In this document: positions 33,680 through 42,176 of the stretch, in pieces | Numbering within the stretch: the first letter of the stretch is position 1 | Layout of the letters: every line of letters starts with the position of its first letter | Assembly (NCBI RefSeq): GCF_051414135.1 | Contig: NZ_JBLKOA010000002.1 | Coordinates: 248,001-312,000 of the forward strand | DNA length: 64,000 nucleotides | Source of the DNA: Halovenus halobia | GTDB lineage: Archaea; Halobacteriota; Halobacteria; Halobacteriales; Haloarculaceae | Direction of reading: 5' to 3' | Notes under the pieces: generated by a model | The model's database searches: none | The model's input: the letters and a program-made list of their open reading frames with translations, nothing else | What the model was told of the DNA's origin: nothing | Program-made: the position numbers and the translations under genes

Positions 33680-35920
33680 GTGGACGACTCCATCGCAGAG
33701 ACGGACGGCAGCGAGCGAGAATCCACTGACCCCTACGAGACGATGGTCAACGCAGCCGATGACGGACTATTTATCCTCGATGTCGCGGCTGACAGCGGCG
33801 AGGTGAGATTCAGTCGGACAAACGACACCTATCGGCAGCTGGTTGGTCACGAAGACACAGAACTCCACGGTAAAACTCCCAGAGAGGCGCTCGGACCACT
33901 CGGGACCACGGTGTCCGAACGAGGGCTCGAAGCGGTTGAGGAAGGCGATCCTGTCGAGTACGAACAACGCTTCGCCACGTCCGACCAGTCAGTTCGATGG
34001 GAGACAACGCTGAAACCGGTCCTCGAAGGCGGAGGAGTCGTACAACTGGTCGGGACAGCCCGAGAGCAAGACGAACCGGACCCGCTTGGGGCGGGGCTGG
34101 ACGTGAGTACAGAGCAACTCGAACTCGTCTTGGAGGCCTCGAAACTGGGTATCTACGACTGGAACGTCGTCGAGGACGAGATTACCTTCGGCGACCGTGT
34201 GCCGGAGTTGTTCGAGGCGGACCCGGCAGAGTTCGACGGGTCGTTGTCGGAGTGGCACGACCGGGTTCACCCGGCGGATTACGCCCGGATGGAAGCCGAC
34301 CTGGAAGGGTTTCTGGCCGGTGACCGCGATTTTGCAAAGGACGAGTACCGCGTGCGGTCGAGCGACGGCGAGTGGACGTGGGTACAGAGCTTCAACAAAG
34401 TTGTCGAACGCGGTGCTGACGGCCGAGCGACGCGAGTCGTCGGCGTCCTGCAGGATATCACCGAGCGCAAGCAACGCCAACAGGAGCTCCAGCGACTGAA
34501 AGAGCGACTCGAACTGGCCGTCGGCGGGGCGAACCTCGGCGTCTGGGACTGGGACCTGCAGACCGATGTGGTCCAGTTCAACGACAACTGGGCGACGATG
34601 CTGGGCTACGACCCCGATGATATTAGTCCGACCCTCGAGGAATGGGAACAGCGGGTGCATCCGGAGGATATCGACCGCGTGAATGCGGTGTTAGAAAGGC
34701 ATCTCGACGACGAGACGGAGTATTACGACACCGAGCACCGGATGCGAACGGCCAGCGGTGAGTGGAAGTGGATTCAGGATATCGGTCGCGTCGTCGAGCG
34801 CGACGCCGACGGCGAGCCGCTGCGAGCCGTCGGTATCCACCTCGATATCGACGAGCGCAAACAGTCGGAGGAGGCGCTGGAAAACGCCAGAGAAGGCCTC
34901 AGACAGATTATCGACCTCGTTCCAGACTTCATTTTCGTCAAGAACAGCCGCGGTGAGTACCTGATTGCCAACGAAGCAACTGCCGAGGCCTTCGGCGTCG
35001 AACCCGGGGAAGTCGGTGGCCACGAGGAAGACGAGGTTCTCCCAGATAGCGACCAAGGCGAGGAGTTCCGCGGCGACGACCGGGAGGTCCTCGAAACCGG
35101 CGAACCGAAAGAAATTCAGGAGGAACTGGTGACCGCCGACGGCGACACGCGACTGCTTCAGACCACGAAGATGCCCTACGAGGTGCCAGGGAGTGGGGAA
35201 GAGGCAATCCTCGGATATGCCCGTGACGTGACCGAACTCAAACGCTACGAGCAGACGCTCGAACGCCAACGAGATAACCTCGAAGTGTTGAACAAGGTCG
35301 TCCGCCACGACGTACGTAACGACCTCCAGCTTGTGCAAGTGTACTCGGAGTTGCTCGAAGACCACGTCGAAGAGGGCGGCCAGGAATATGTGCAACAAGT
35401 CCGGGAAGCCGCCCAAGACGCGGTCAAGATTACCGAGACGGCACGTGACGTGACGGAGGTGCTCCTGCAGTCGGGGACAAACCGCTCGCCAGTGCAGCTC
35501 CGCTACGTCATCGAAGAACAGATTGACGAAATTCGGTCAAGCTACGAGGGGGCACTGGTGACGCTTGATGGCACGGTTCCGGAGGTTGAGGTACTGGCTG
35601 ACGAAATGCTCGAATCAGTCTTCCGAAACCTGCTGAACAACGCTGTCATCCACAACGACAAGGAACTACCGGAAGTGGAGGTGTCTGTCGACGTGGGCGA
35701 AGCCGTGCAGGTCCGGGTTGCAGACAATGGGCCAGGAATTCCAGACGACCGAAAGGGGGAAATCTTCGACGAAGGAGAAACTGGCGTTGATAGCAACAGC
35801 ACAGGGTTAGGGCTGTTTCTGGTCCACACGCTCGTCGAGCGCTACGAGGGAACAGTCTGGATCGAGGACAACGAACCCGAGGGAAGTGTCTTCGTCGTCG
35901 AGTTACCGGTCGCCGAGTAG
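33680..35920 (+). CDS. Multi-PAS sensor histidine kinase
   Basis: 746 aa from GTG 33680 (TTG 33671, three codons earlier, is also possible). Four PAS/PAC units are seen: ~20-135 (AADDGLFILDV), ~150-275 (SKLGIYDWNVVEDEITFGD), ~280-405 (ANLGVWDWDLQTDVVQFND) and ~410-525 (VPDFIFVKNSRGEYLIAN). The kinase core has the phospho-acceptor in VVRHDVRNDLQL (about His543), N box NLLNNAVIHN, G1 NGPGIPD and G2 STGLGLFL. There is no membrane helix, so it senses cytoplasmic redox, light or ligand signals. Adjacency to the oxidase operon hints at respiration control, but this is only position. Confidence 0.9.
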   Translation: MDDSIAETDGSERESTDPYETMVNAADDGLFILDVAADSGEVRFSRTNDTYRQLVGHEDTELHGKTPREALGPLGTTVSERGLEAVEEGDPVEYEQRFATSDQSVRWETTLKPVLEGGGVVQLVGTAREQDEPDPLGAGLDVSTEQLELVLEASKLGIYDWNVVEDEITFGDRVPELFEADPAEFDGSLSEWHDRVHPADYARMEADLEGFLAGDRDFAKDEYRVRSSDGEWTWVQSFNKVVERGADGRATRVVGVLQDITERKQRQQELQRLKERLELAVGGANLGVWDWDLQTDVVQFNDNWATMLGYDPDDISPTLEEWEQRVHPEDIDRVNAVLERHLDDETEYYDTEHRMRTASGEWKWIQDIGRVVERDADGEPLRAVGIHLDIDERKQSEEALENAREGLRQIIDLVPDFIFVKNSRGEYLIANEATAEAFGVEPGEVGGHEEDEVLPDSDQGEEFRGDDREVLETGEPKEIQEELVTADGDTRLLQTTKMPYEVPGSGEEAILGYARDVTELKRYEQTLERQRDNLEVLNKVVRHDVRNDLQLVQVYSELLEDHVEEGGQEYVQQVREAAQDAVKITETARDVTEVLLQSGTNRSPVQLRYVIEEQIDEIRSSYEGALVTLDGTVPEVEVLADEMLESVFRNLLNNAVIHNDKELPEVEVSVDVGEAVQVRVADNGPGIPDDRKGEIFDEGETGVDSNSTGLGLFLVHTLVERYEGTVWIEDNEPEGSVFVVELPVAE

Positions 35921-36066
35921 CTCAGTCGTCGTGGATGCAACCTCTGTGACGCGCTCACGGGCAGTTCCGCTGTCGCTATCGCCTCACTTTCGTCAGGGTT
36001 CTCCTCGGCGACAACGGTACGGACCGTCTCGGCGTCGGTCAACTCCCGGTGGCTCACCGAACCCAC
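35903..36066 (-). pseudogene. Small ORF coupled to the receiver-PAS kinase, apparently frameshifted
   Basis: GTG 36066 follows the kinase stop directly (TGAGTG). The first ~30 codons read as an acidic haloarchaeal protein (SHRELTDAETVRTVVAEENP, then DESEAIATA). After about 35986 this frame loses its coding character, while another frame gives 26 good codons (TARERVTEVASTTTELLGDR at its end) up to TAA 35903-35905. Joining the two frames yields a ~55-residue protein. A one-frame indel, a sequencing error, or chance are the options. I know no family. Confidence 0.35.
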
Positions 36067-38586
36067 TCAGGAGGGACGCCGTGGGAGCGTCAGCGTAATC
36101 GTCGTCCCACGAGGGTCGCCGTCAGCGATATCGATATCGCCACCGGAGCGCTGGACGACCCAGTAGACGAGCCACAGACCGAGTCCGCTCCCGTGGTATA
36201 ATTCGTCGCTGTCCCGACCGGTCAGGAGGACATCCTGGTCCATCGGCGGAATGCCGGGGCCGTCGTCGGTGAGCCGTATCTCGACAGTCTCGGGCTGTGT
36301 GCTGACGTGGACATCGATGGTTGGCCGGTCGCCATCGTGGTGGACGACAGCGTTCGTGAGGAGTTCAGCAATCGCCTCGCCGAGAGACTGTGTTGCAATT
36401 GCCGTCGCGGAGTGGTCACCGCTGAACGCAACGTCGGCGTGTGGGTAGGTGGTGCGCAGCGAGTCAACCCGACGCCGGATTTCTGCGCCAACGTCTCGCT
36501 GGCGAACTTCCGGCGGGTCAGCGAGGATATCAGTGATCGAACGGGACTTTTCGCTCGTCGTTAGCAGTCCGTCAGCGGTGTCGAGAATCTCCGTGACCAG
36601 TTCCGACCGCTCGGCCTCCGGCGCGGCCCCCAGTTCCTGTGTCCGAAGTCGAATTGCCGTCAGGTCGTTGCGGAGATTGTGTCGCAGCACCCGGTCGACG
36701 ACCCGGAGCTGTTTCGCGCGGTTCGTCCGGTCAGTTACGTCACGTAACACTGCGACGACGCCGCTAATCGTCCCATCATCAGACAGCGGATAATATCGAA
36801 CGTCGAGTGTTCGCTCTCCGCGAGTCGGGTGGACACGGGTTGTTCGGTACTTGACAGTGTTTCCGTCGAGCGCACGGGCGACCCTGTTCTGGAGCTGTTC
36901 GTACCCCTCCCGGTCGGCAAACAGCGACTGCAGCGTTAGATCTGTGACAGCGTTGGGGTCGAGGCCGTGATACCGGCAGTACTTGGGGTTCGCAAAGCGA
37001 AACTGGCCCTGCTCGTCAGTTGCGGCAATCAGGTCAGTTGACCCAGTAACTGCCTGTTCGTACTGTTTGAGTTCTTCCTTCCGCTGTTTGCGCTCGGTGA
37101 CATCCCGCCAGATGGCAAGTGTCCCAACGAAGTCCCCGTCGGCGTCGTAGTAGGGATACCACCGAATGTTGTAGGTTGCGTCAGTACCGGTACGGGTGGT
37201 GATCCGGCGCTCGATTTCGAACGGCTCACTGGTCTGACGGACCGTGTCGCGGTACTGGGCAAACATCGACGGCGCGTCTCCGGTGAGAAACGCCGACTCG
37301 TCACTGCCGACCAGGTCCTCGCGCGGACAGCCAGCAAGACCTGCAAGTGCGTCGTTGACGACAGCAAAGTTCCCATCGCGGTCGTACAGCGCAATCGGGT
37401 CGTCGAGGTGCTGGACCATCTTGCGGTAGCGTTCGAGGTCGCGTTTCGCCTCCGTTCGCTCCGTGATATCCGTCTGCATCGCGACGAACTGTTCGACATC
37501 GCCGTCGTCGTTGGTCACCGGAGCGATGGTCTGGTTTGCGTGGTAGAGGTCACCATTGCGACGCTCGTTGATTATCTCTTCTTCCCAGTATTCACCGGCG
37601 CTAATATCCGTCCACAGCCGTTGATAGTACTCGTCTGACATCTCGCCGGACTGGAGAATCTTCGGCGTGTTGCCGATAGCCTCGGCGCTGTCGTAGCCAG
37701 TAATTCGCTCGAAGGCAGGATTGACGTAGGTGATTGTCCCGTCGGTGTCCGTAATATAGATCGCGTGGCCAGCAGATTCCACTGCTTTCCGAAATCGCTG
37801 GAGTTCGTACTCTGAGTGTTTGCGTTCGCTGACGTTGCGAGCGACGAAGACAATCGACGGCTCACCCGCCCACTCGATTTCGGTGAGTGTGAACTCAACG
37901 GGGATTCGAACGCCGCCGTCGCGTTCGAGGGTACACTCCCGTCTGGCGACCGGTTCACGCCCGGCAGCAACCGCCTCCAGCGCCGACGTGATGGTGTCAT
38001 CGACAGCCGAGATGACGCTTTCGACGGGCCGTGCAGTAACTGGTTCATCCGGACCGACGCCGAACAGTTCTCGTCCGGCCGCATTGAGATAGGCAAGGTC
38101 GCCGTCCTGTATCACCGCAACTGTGTCACGGGTCGCATTGAGCAGCGTTCGAGCCCGGTTGTGTGGCTCGAACAGTTGCTCGCGCCGCCGTGCGGAGCGG
38201 ATCGCGTCGGTCGCGAGGTCAGCGAGGCGACCCCACCGTTGCTCCGCCCCATCGGCAACCAGATACTCGGTCACGTTCGCAGAAATTGCACGGCTTGCGA
38301 GTTCTTCGCTCCCGTGTTCAGTACACAGGATGAAGGGCAGATGCGGGCGCTGGGCGCGGACAGCTTCGAGAAACGCAATCCCATCAGTCTCGGGGAGATG
38401 CTGGTCGCTGATGATGCAGTCAACGCCGTCCGCAGAGCGGACCATCGACATCGCTTCGGCAACCGAATCGACTGTTGTTACGGTCGTGTTGGTCGTAGCG
38501 GCGAGTTGGTCGGTGCGGTCGTCAACCGCCGCGCCGGCCGACACGAAAAGAATACTCGCCTGGTCGGCATAGTTCTGGGGAGACAC
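36067..38586 (-). CDS. Receiver-PAS hybrid histidine kinase
   Basis: 839 aa. Residues ~10-130 are a response-regulator receiver domain with the phospho-Asp in CIISDQHLPETDG (about Asp61). The conserved lysine near its end is missing (EYLVADG where KP is usual). Then follow four PAS domains: ~150-265, ~270-395 (with the Y-NPAFERITGYD type signature), ~400-520 and ~525-640. The kinase core shows VLRHNLRNDLTAI (about His636), LLTNAVVHHDGD, DDGPGIPPMD and GSGLGLWL. A TATA box at 38608-38617 is ~27 nt before the ATG. Soluble; signal unknown. Confidence 0.9.
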   Translation of the reverse strand: MSPQNYADQASILFVSAGAAVDDRTDQLAATTNTTVTTVDSVAEAMSMVRSADGVDCIISDQHLPETDGIAFLEAVRAQRPHLPFILCTEHGSEELASRAISANVTEYLVADGAEQRWGRLADLATDAIRSARRREQLFEPHNRARTLLNATRDTVAVIQDGDLAYLNAAGRELFGVGPDEPVTARPVESVISAVDDTITSALEAVAAGREPVARRECTLERDGGVRIPVEFTLTEIEWAGEPSIVFVARNVSERKHSEYELQRFRKAVESAGHAIYITDTDGTITYVNPAFERITGYDSAEAIGNTPKILQSGEMSDEYYQRLWTDISAGEYWEEEIINERRNGDLYHANQTIAPVTNDDGDVEQFVAMQTDITERTEAKRDLERYRKMVQHLDDPIALYDRDGNFAVVNDALAGLAGCPREDLVGSDESAFLTGDAPSMFAQYRDTVRQTSEPFEIERRITTRTGTDATYNIRWYPYYDADGDFVGTLAIWRDVTERKQRKEELKQYEQAVTGSTDLIAATDEQGQFRFANPKYCRYHGLDPNAVTDLTLQSLFADREGYEQLQNRVARALDGNTVKYRTTRVHPTRGERTLDVRYYPLSDDGTISGVVAVLRDVTDRTNRAKQLRVVDRVLRHNLRNDLTAIRLRTQELGAAPEAERSELVTEILDTADGLLTTSEKSRSITDILADPPEVRQRDVGAEIRRRVDSLRTTYPHADVAFSGDHSATAIATQSLGEAIAELLTNAVVHHDGDRPTIDVHVSTQPETVEIRLTDDGPGIPPMDQDVLLTGRDSDELYHGSGLGLWLVYWVVQRSGGDIDIADGDPRGTTITLTLPRRPS

Positions 38587-38607
38587 AACTGTGTTTTGAC
38601 TGTGGGA

Positions 38608-38617
38608 CTTATAATGG
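38608..38617 (-). promoter_or_regulatory. TATA box of the receiver-PAS kinase gene
   Basis: CATTATAAGT on the minus strand, centred ~27 nt before ATG 38586. Confidence 0.55.
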
Positions 38618-38686
38618 ACTAGCGCGGGTATGTGGGGATTATAAGTGAGCGACCGAACGGGTGCGGACGGTGCCTTGCGGCAAGGA

Positions 38687-38694
38687 TTTTTGCC
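38687..38694 (+). promoter_or_regulatory. T-tract promoter element of the aldo/keto reductase gene
   Basis: TTTTTGCC, 22-29 nt before ATG 38716. A 5-bp hairpin (CCTTG/CAAGG, 38673-38685) sits just before the T-run, which makes it look like a terminator, but no upstream gene on this strand would need one. Confidence 0.35.
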
Positions 38695-38715
38695 CGTTGC
38701 GCTCGCCGTAGGTGC

Positions 38716-39567
38716 ATGGTCTCAAACGAGAGCGATACGTTCGACCTGAACGGCGAACTGACAATCCACCGGATGGGCTATGGCGCGATGCGAGTCACCG
38801 GCGAGGATATCATCGGTCCACCTGAGGACGAGGACGCTGCACGGCAACTCCTCCAGCAAGCGGTTGACCTTGGCGTCGATTTCATCGACACCGCAGATTC
38901 CTACGGCCCCGGCGTCAGCGAACGCCTCATCGGCGAAGCGTTGCCAGTCGACGAGATCGTCGTTGCGACGAAGGCGGGGCTGTTACGCGAACGTGGCGGC
39001 GAGTGGCTTCCCCACGGTGAGCCTGACTACATCCGCAATCAGGTGCTCGTCAGCCGTGACCGACTGGGCGTCGACTCGATCGACCTCTACCAGTTCCACC
39101 GCCCGGACCCGGATACGCCATTCGAGGACAGCATCGAAGCCTTCGCCGAGTGCAAGGACGCAGGGCTGGTCGACCACATCGGCCTCTCGAATGTTACCGT
39201 CGAGCAACTGGAAACTGCTCGCGACCACATCGACGTTGCGACGGTCCAGAACCAGTACAACATCGGTAACCGCGACGACGAGGACGTGTTGCAGGCCTGC
39301 GAGGAGTACGATATCGGCTTCATGCCGTGGTTCCCACTGGCGGCAGGTGACCTCGGCGGACTCGAAGATGACCTCGAAGCCGTCGCGGCGAACCACGACG
39401 CGACCCGGTACCAGATTGCGCTAGCATGGCTGCTGGAGCACTCGCCGGTCACCCTGCCGATTCCCGGCACCTCGAGCCCCGAGCATCTCGAGGAGAACGT
39501 CGCCGCCGCGGCCATCGAGTTGACCGACGAGGAATACGCTCGGCTGACCGAGGCGAGCGCGCCCTAG
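38716..39567 (+). CDS. Aldo/keto reductase
   Basis: NADPH-dependent oxidoreductase with a TIM-barrel fold. 283 aa from ATG 38716. Catalytic tetrad: Asp and Tyr in FIDTADSYGPGVSE, Lys in VATKAGL and His in YQFHRPDPDTP. The cofactor-binding C-terminal part is seen in LPIPGTSSPEHLEENV. The short VATKAGLLRERGGEWLPHG stretch resembles the YdbC/Tas-like subgroup. Substrate unknown. Its last 4 nt overlap the convergent NTF2-like gene. Confidence 0.9.
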   Translation: MVSNESDTFDLNGELTIHRMGYGAMRVTGEDIIGPPEDEDAARQLLQQAVDLGVDFIDTADSYGPGVSERLIGEALPVDEIVVATKAGLLRERGGEWLPHGEPDYIRNQVLVSRDRLGVDSIDLYQFHRPDPDTPFEDSIEAFAECKDAGLVDHIGLSNVTVEQLETARDHIDVATVQNQYNIGNRDDEDVLQACEEYDIGFMPWFPLAAGDLGGLEDDLEAVAANHDATRYQIALAWLLEHSPVTLPIPGTSSPEHLEENVAAAAIELTDEEYARLTEASAP

Positions 39568-39953
39568 AGCCAGGTTTCCTGGAGATATCGCCACTCGGCG
39601 GCGACCCGTTCGCTCGGCACAAAGTACGCCGTACTCAGCCGTCCAGTCTGTTCATCGGGCGTCGTCTGCCACTCCTCGTAGCTGACCAGCGCGCGGTCCT
39701 CGCGGACCTCGATTGCGTCGACGTTGCGAATCTCGATGTCGAACTCGCTGGGCCCGTAACTGTCTTTCTGAGAACGAATCCCGTCAAGAACCGTCTCGCG
39801 GTCGCTGCGCTCGCCGCTGGGGTGAACGAGTCGAAAGTCAGGGCCGAGTGCTTGTTCGACGCGCTCGATATCCTCGCGCAGTCCGGTGTACAACTCGACG
39901 AAGCAGTCGTGAAGCTCACGAATTTCACGCTCACAGTCGGCTGTCGAGAGCAC
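39564..39953 (-). CDS. NTF2-like (DUF4440/SnoaL-type) protein
   Basis: 129 aa from GTG 39953. The pattern of a helical N-terminus (REIRELHDCFVELYTGLREDIERV) read in parts, then ALGPDFRLVHPSGERSDRE and a beta-rich C-terminal half (RALVSYEEWQTTPDEQ; TAYFVPSERVAAEWRYLQET) is that of small cone-shaped NTF2 proteins. These are enzymes (isomerases, cyclases) or binding proteins; no active site can be named. A TATA-like ATATTTG lies ~27 nt upstream. Confidence 0.7.
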   Translation of the reverse strand: MLSTADCEREIRELHDCFVELYTGLREDIERVEQALGPDFRLVHPSGERSDRETVLDGIRSQKDSYGPSEFDIEIRNVDAIEVREDRALVSYEEWQTTPDEQTGRLSTAYFVPSERVAAEWRYLQETWL

Positions 39954-39984
39954 AGGTTATCTTCGCGCGGCGGTCAAATATGCG

Positions 39985-40530
39985 TTACCACGGTTCGTCT
40001 TTGACGCCGATGACGTAGGCAATACCGTTCGTGAGTACGTGCAACAGCGGCGTCAGGACGAGAATGACGACCAGCACCGGGAGGGTGAACGAATCGAGAA
40101 ACCAGTCGGGCGCAGCGAGAAAGGCCAGCAAAAGCGCAACCACGACGAAATCGAGTTGGTCGACGCCGGGGAAGGGCGCGCCGCGCTCGCGGCCGGTCCG
40201 GCGTTTCAGAAAGGAGGCACTGATATCGCCGAGCATCGCGCCCAGTGGGAGGGCAACGAGCACGAGCGTCGGAAACGTTGGGAGTGCTGCCCCGAGCAGG
40301 TTGCCAGCAGTCGTATTGAGTTGGTTCAGGACCAAAGCGACGAGTGCGCCGGCAGCAGTCCCGACAGCGGTGCCGCGGTAGGTTTTGCCATCGCCCAGCA
40401 GTCGGCGGTCACCGAGGGTCCGGCCGCCGTCGATTGGCCGGCCGCCGCCGGCCAGCACCGCCGCGTTATTCGGGATGTAGGCGGGCAACATGAGCCACAC
40501 CGCTGTCGCCACGACAACAAGGAGATTCAT
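39985..40530 (-). CDS. carS: CDP-archaeol synthase
   Basis: Makes CDP-archaeol from CTP and digeranylgeranylglyceryl phosphate, the last common step before polar head groups are added to archaeal membrane lipids. 181 aa, from ATG 40530, with about five membrane helices. The family block ILPAYIPNN-type sequence is present as LMLPAYIPNNAAVLAGGG, followed by RTLGDRRLLGDGKTYRG, GAMLGDISASFLKRRTGRERG and PGVDQLDFVV, all CarS hallmarks. It is divergent from the DUF502 gene. Confidence 0.93.
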   Translation of the reverse strand: MNLLVVVATAVWLMLPAYIPNNAAVLAGGGRPIDGGRTLGDRRLLGDGKTYRGTAVGTAAGALVALVLNQLNTTAGNLLGAALPTFPTLVLVALPLGAMLGDISASFLKRRTGRERGAPFPGVDQLDFVVVALLLAFLAAPDWFLDSFTLPVLVVILVLTPLLHVLTNGIAYVIGVKDEPW

Positions 40531-40621
40531 ACCCGAGTGCAGACAGGGGCCGCGTTTAGTTGTCACGTTTGACAGCAAGAAAAGCAAGAACTCATTATCC
40601 AGCCGTGCTGATAGTTTCCTA

Positions 40622-41347
40622 ATGGCTTCGTGGAAGCGTGATTTTGCGAGCGGACTCATCATTCTGGTCCCCATACTGGTCACAGTTGTCGTGCTCGCCT
40701 GGATTTACAACCGACTCACGCAGGTGCCCATTCCTGTCGAGAGTGAACCGACGCGAGCGCTGCTATCGATCGTAATTTTCGTCCTGCTCGTCTTCTCTGT
40801 TGGCTATCTGATGCGGACTGCAGTTGGTTCTGTCCTCGAACGGGCGCTCGACGACATGATTAACCAGTTGCCGGGGCTGCGGGTCATCTACAACGCCTCG
40901 AAGATGGCCGTCGAAACCGCACTCTCAGGGACGAGTGACCTGCAGGCCCCGGTACGACTCGAAGTGTGGGATGGCCTCCGGATGACCGCGTTCAAGACCG
41001 GAAAACAAACCGCAGATGGACGGCATATTCTCTTTTTGCCGACGGCTCCGAACATCACCTCGGGGTTCGTCATCGAAGTCGAGGAGGACAGATACGAGGA
41101 GATCGACGATTCAGTCGAACAAGCGCTGACGCGGATTCTGAGTGCTGGCTTCGGCGAGGAGGACGAGAACCGCGGTGACCGCTCTGTGCGGGAAATTCTC
41201 GATGTCGGTGGCGAGTCTCCGACCGCCGCCAGCGCCGAGGAAGCAACCGTCGACGAGGCCGCCGACACCGCAAGCGCCGAATCGACAGCCGACGCGGCTG
41301 CTGGAGCGGAACCAGACCCCGACTCGGACCCCAACTCCGGTGCGTGA
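40622..41347 (+). CDS. DUF502-family membrane protein
   Basis: 241 aa from ATG 40622. It opens WKRDFASGLIILVPILVTVVVL, then a second helix (~50-70) and the DUF502 core ALDDMINQLPGLRVIYNASK and FKTGKQTADGRHILFLPTAP. The last ~60 residues are an Ala/Glu/Asp-rich, disordered, haloarchaea-style tail. Related bacterial proteins are uncharacterised inner-membrane proteins; an Arabidopsis relative (LCV/COV) concerns vascular development. No function can be assigned here. Confidence 0.82.
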   Translation: MASWKRDFASGLIILVPILVTVVVLAWIYNRLTQVPIPVESEPTRALLSIVIFVLLVFSVGYLMRTAVGSVLERALDDMINQLPGLRVIYNASKMAVETALSGTSDLQAPVRLEVWDGLRMTAFKTGKQTADGRHILFLPTAPNITSGFVIEVEEDRYEEIDDSVEQALTRILSAGFGEEDENRGDRSVREILDVGGESPTAASAEEATVDEAADTASAESTADAAAGAEPDPDSDPNSGA

Positions 41348-41439
41348 CGGCCGCCCAAACCAACGGCGTTAACTTAGTCTATTCCCTGGATAGACGTGTA
41401 CGACCCACATTCGTTCCATTTTTGATATGGGTAACAGAT

Positions 41440-41452
41440 GCGTTATTCTTAA
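41440..41452 (+). promoter_or_regulatory. TATA region of the ribK-ribB transcript
   Basis: TTATTCTTAA, centred about 30 nt before ATG 41478; the only AT-rich promoter-like block in the 130-nt gap. Confidence 0.45.
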
Positions 41453-41477
41453 GGGTCGAGACGCCTGACTGTGAACT

Positions 41478-42176
41478 ATGGCAGAGACACAGCAGGCGCT
41501 CGGGAGCGACGAGGTGACGACGCTGAAGGAGCTGGCACTGCTCGGTGCGCTCGACGGCGAGGAGAAGCTCTCCTGTTCGCTGCTCGCGGACCGGCTCGAA
41601 GCGTCGAACCAGACCGCTTCGCGGCGACTGCAGGAACTGGACGAGGGTGGCTACGTCACTCGTGAAATCGTCGGCGACGGCCAGTGGATCGAGATTACGG
41701 CTGCCGGCGAACAGCGGCTACAGGCCGAGTACGCCAGTTATCAGCAGATCTTCGAGGGCGCACAGGCTGTCGACCTCCACGGCTCGGTCACCAGCGGCAT
41801 GGGGGAAGGTCGCCACTACATCAGCCTCTCGGGATATATGGAGCAGTTCCGCGAGAAACTCGGCTACGAGCCATTCGCCGGAACGCTAAATGTCGACCTG
41901 ACGACCGAGAGCATTCGCTCGCGCGCTCGTCTCGACGCGTTCGACCCCGTAACGATCGAGGGCTGGGAGTCCGACGAGCGGACCTACGGCCCGGCATACT
42001 GTTACCCAGCGACGCTGACTGTCGGTGACACCGAGTACGAGCAAGCACACGTCATCTCGCCGGAGCGGACCCACCACGGCGACGACAACCTCGAAATCAT
42101 CGCGCCGGACGAACTCAGAACCGAACTCGCCCTCGAAGATGGAACGGAGGTGACGGTCTCTGTCGCACAGCAGTGA
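41478..42176 (+). CDS. ribK: CTP-dependent riboflavin kinase with N-terminal HTH
   Basis: Phosphorylates riboflavin to FMN using CTP, the archaeal route. 232 aa. Residues ~12-85 form a winged helix-turn-helix of MarR-like type (SCSLLADRLEASNQTASRRL), and ~95-230 are the kinase barrel: SGMGEGRHYISLSGY, FAGTLNVDL and the C-terminal DNLEIIAPDELRTEL, the signature of archaeal RibK. The fused HTH suggests that it also regulates flavin genes (the RbkR type of bifunctional protein). Its 3' end overlaps ribB by 17 nt. Confidence 0.92.
   Translation: MAETQQALGSDEVTTLKELALLGALDGEEKLSCSLLADRLEASNQTASRRLQELDEGGYVTREIVGDGQWIEITAAGEQRLQAEYASYQQIFEGAQAVDLHGSVTSGMGEGRHYISLSGYMEQFREKLGYEPFAGTLNVDLTTESIRSRARLDAFDPVTIEGWESDERTYGPAYCYPATLTVGDTEYEQAHVISPERTHHGDDNLEIIAPDELRTELALEDGTEVTVSVAQQ
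42146..42153 (+). promoter_or_regulatory. Shine-Dalgarno sequence that fixes the ribB start
   Basis: GGAGGTGA inside the end of ribK, six nt before CTG 42160. No ATG, GTG or TTG in the ribB frame lies at a proper distance, so this site points to CTG as the start codon. Confidence 0.6.

Noticed and set aside
38673..38691. CCTTG/CAAGG hairpin plus T5 as an intrinsic terminator
   Set aside because: It lies only ~25 nt before the aldo/keto reductase start, and no plus-strand gene ends upstream. The T-run fits a promoter element better.
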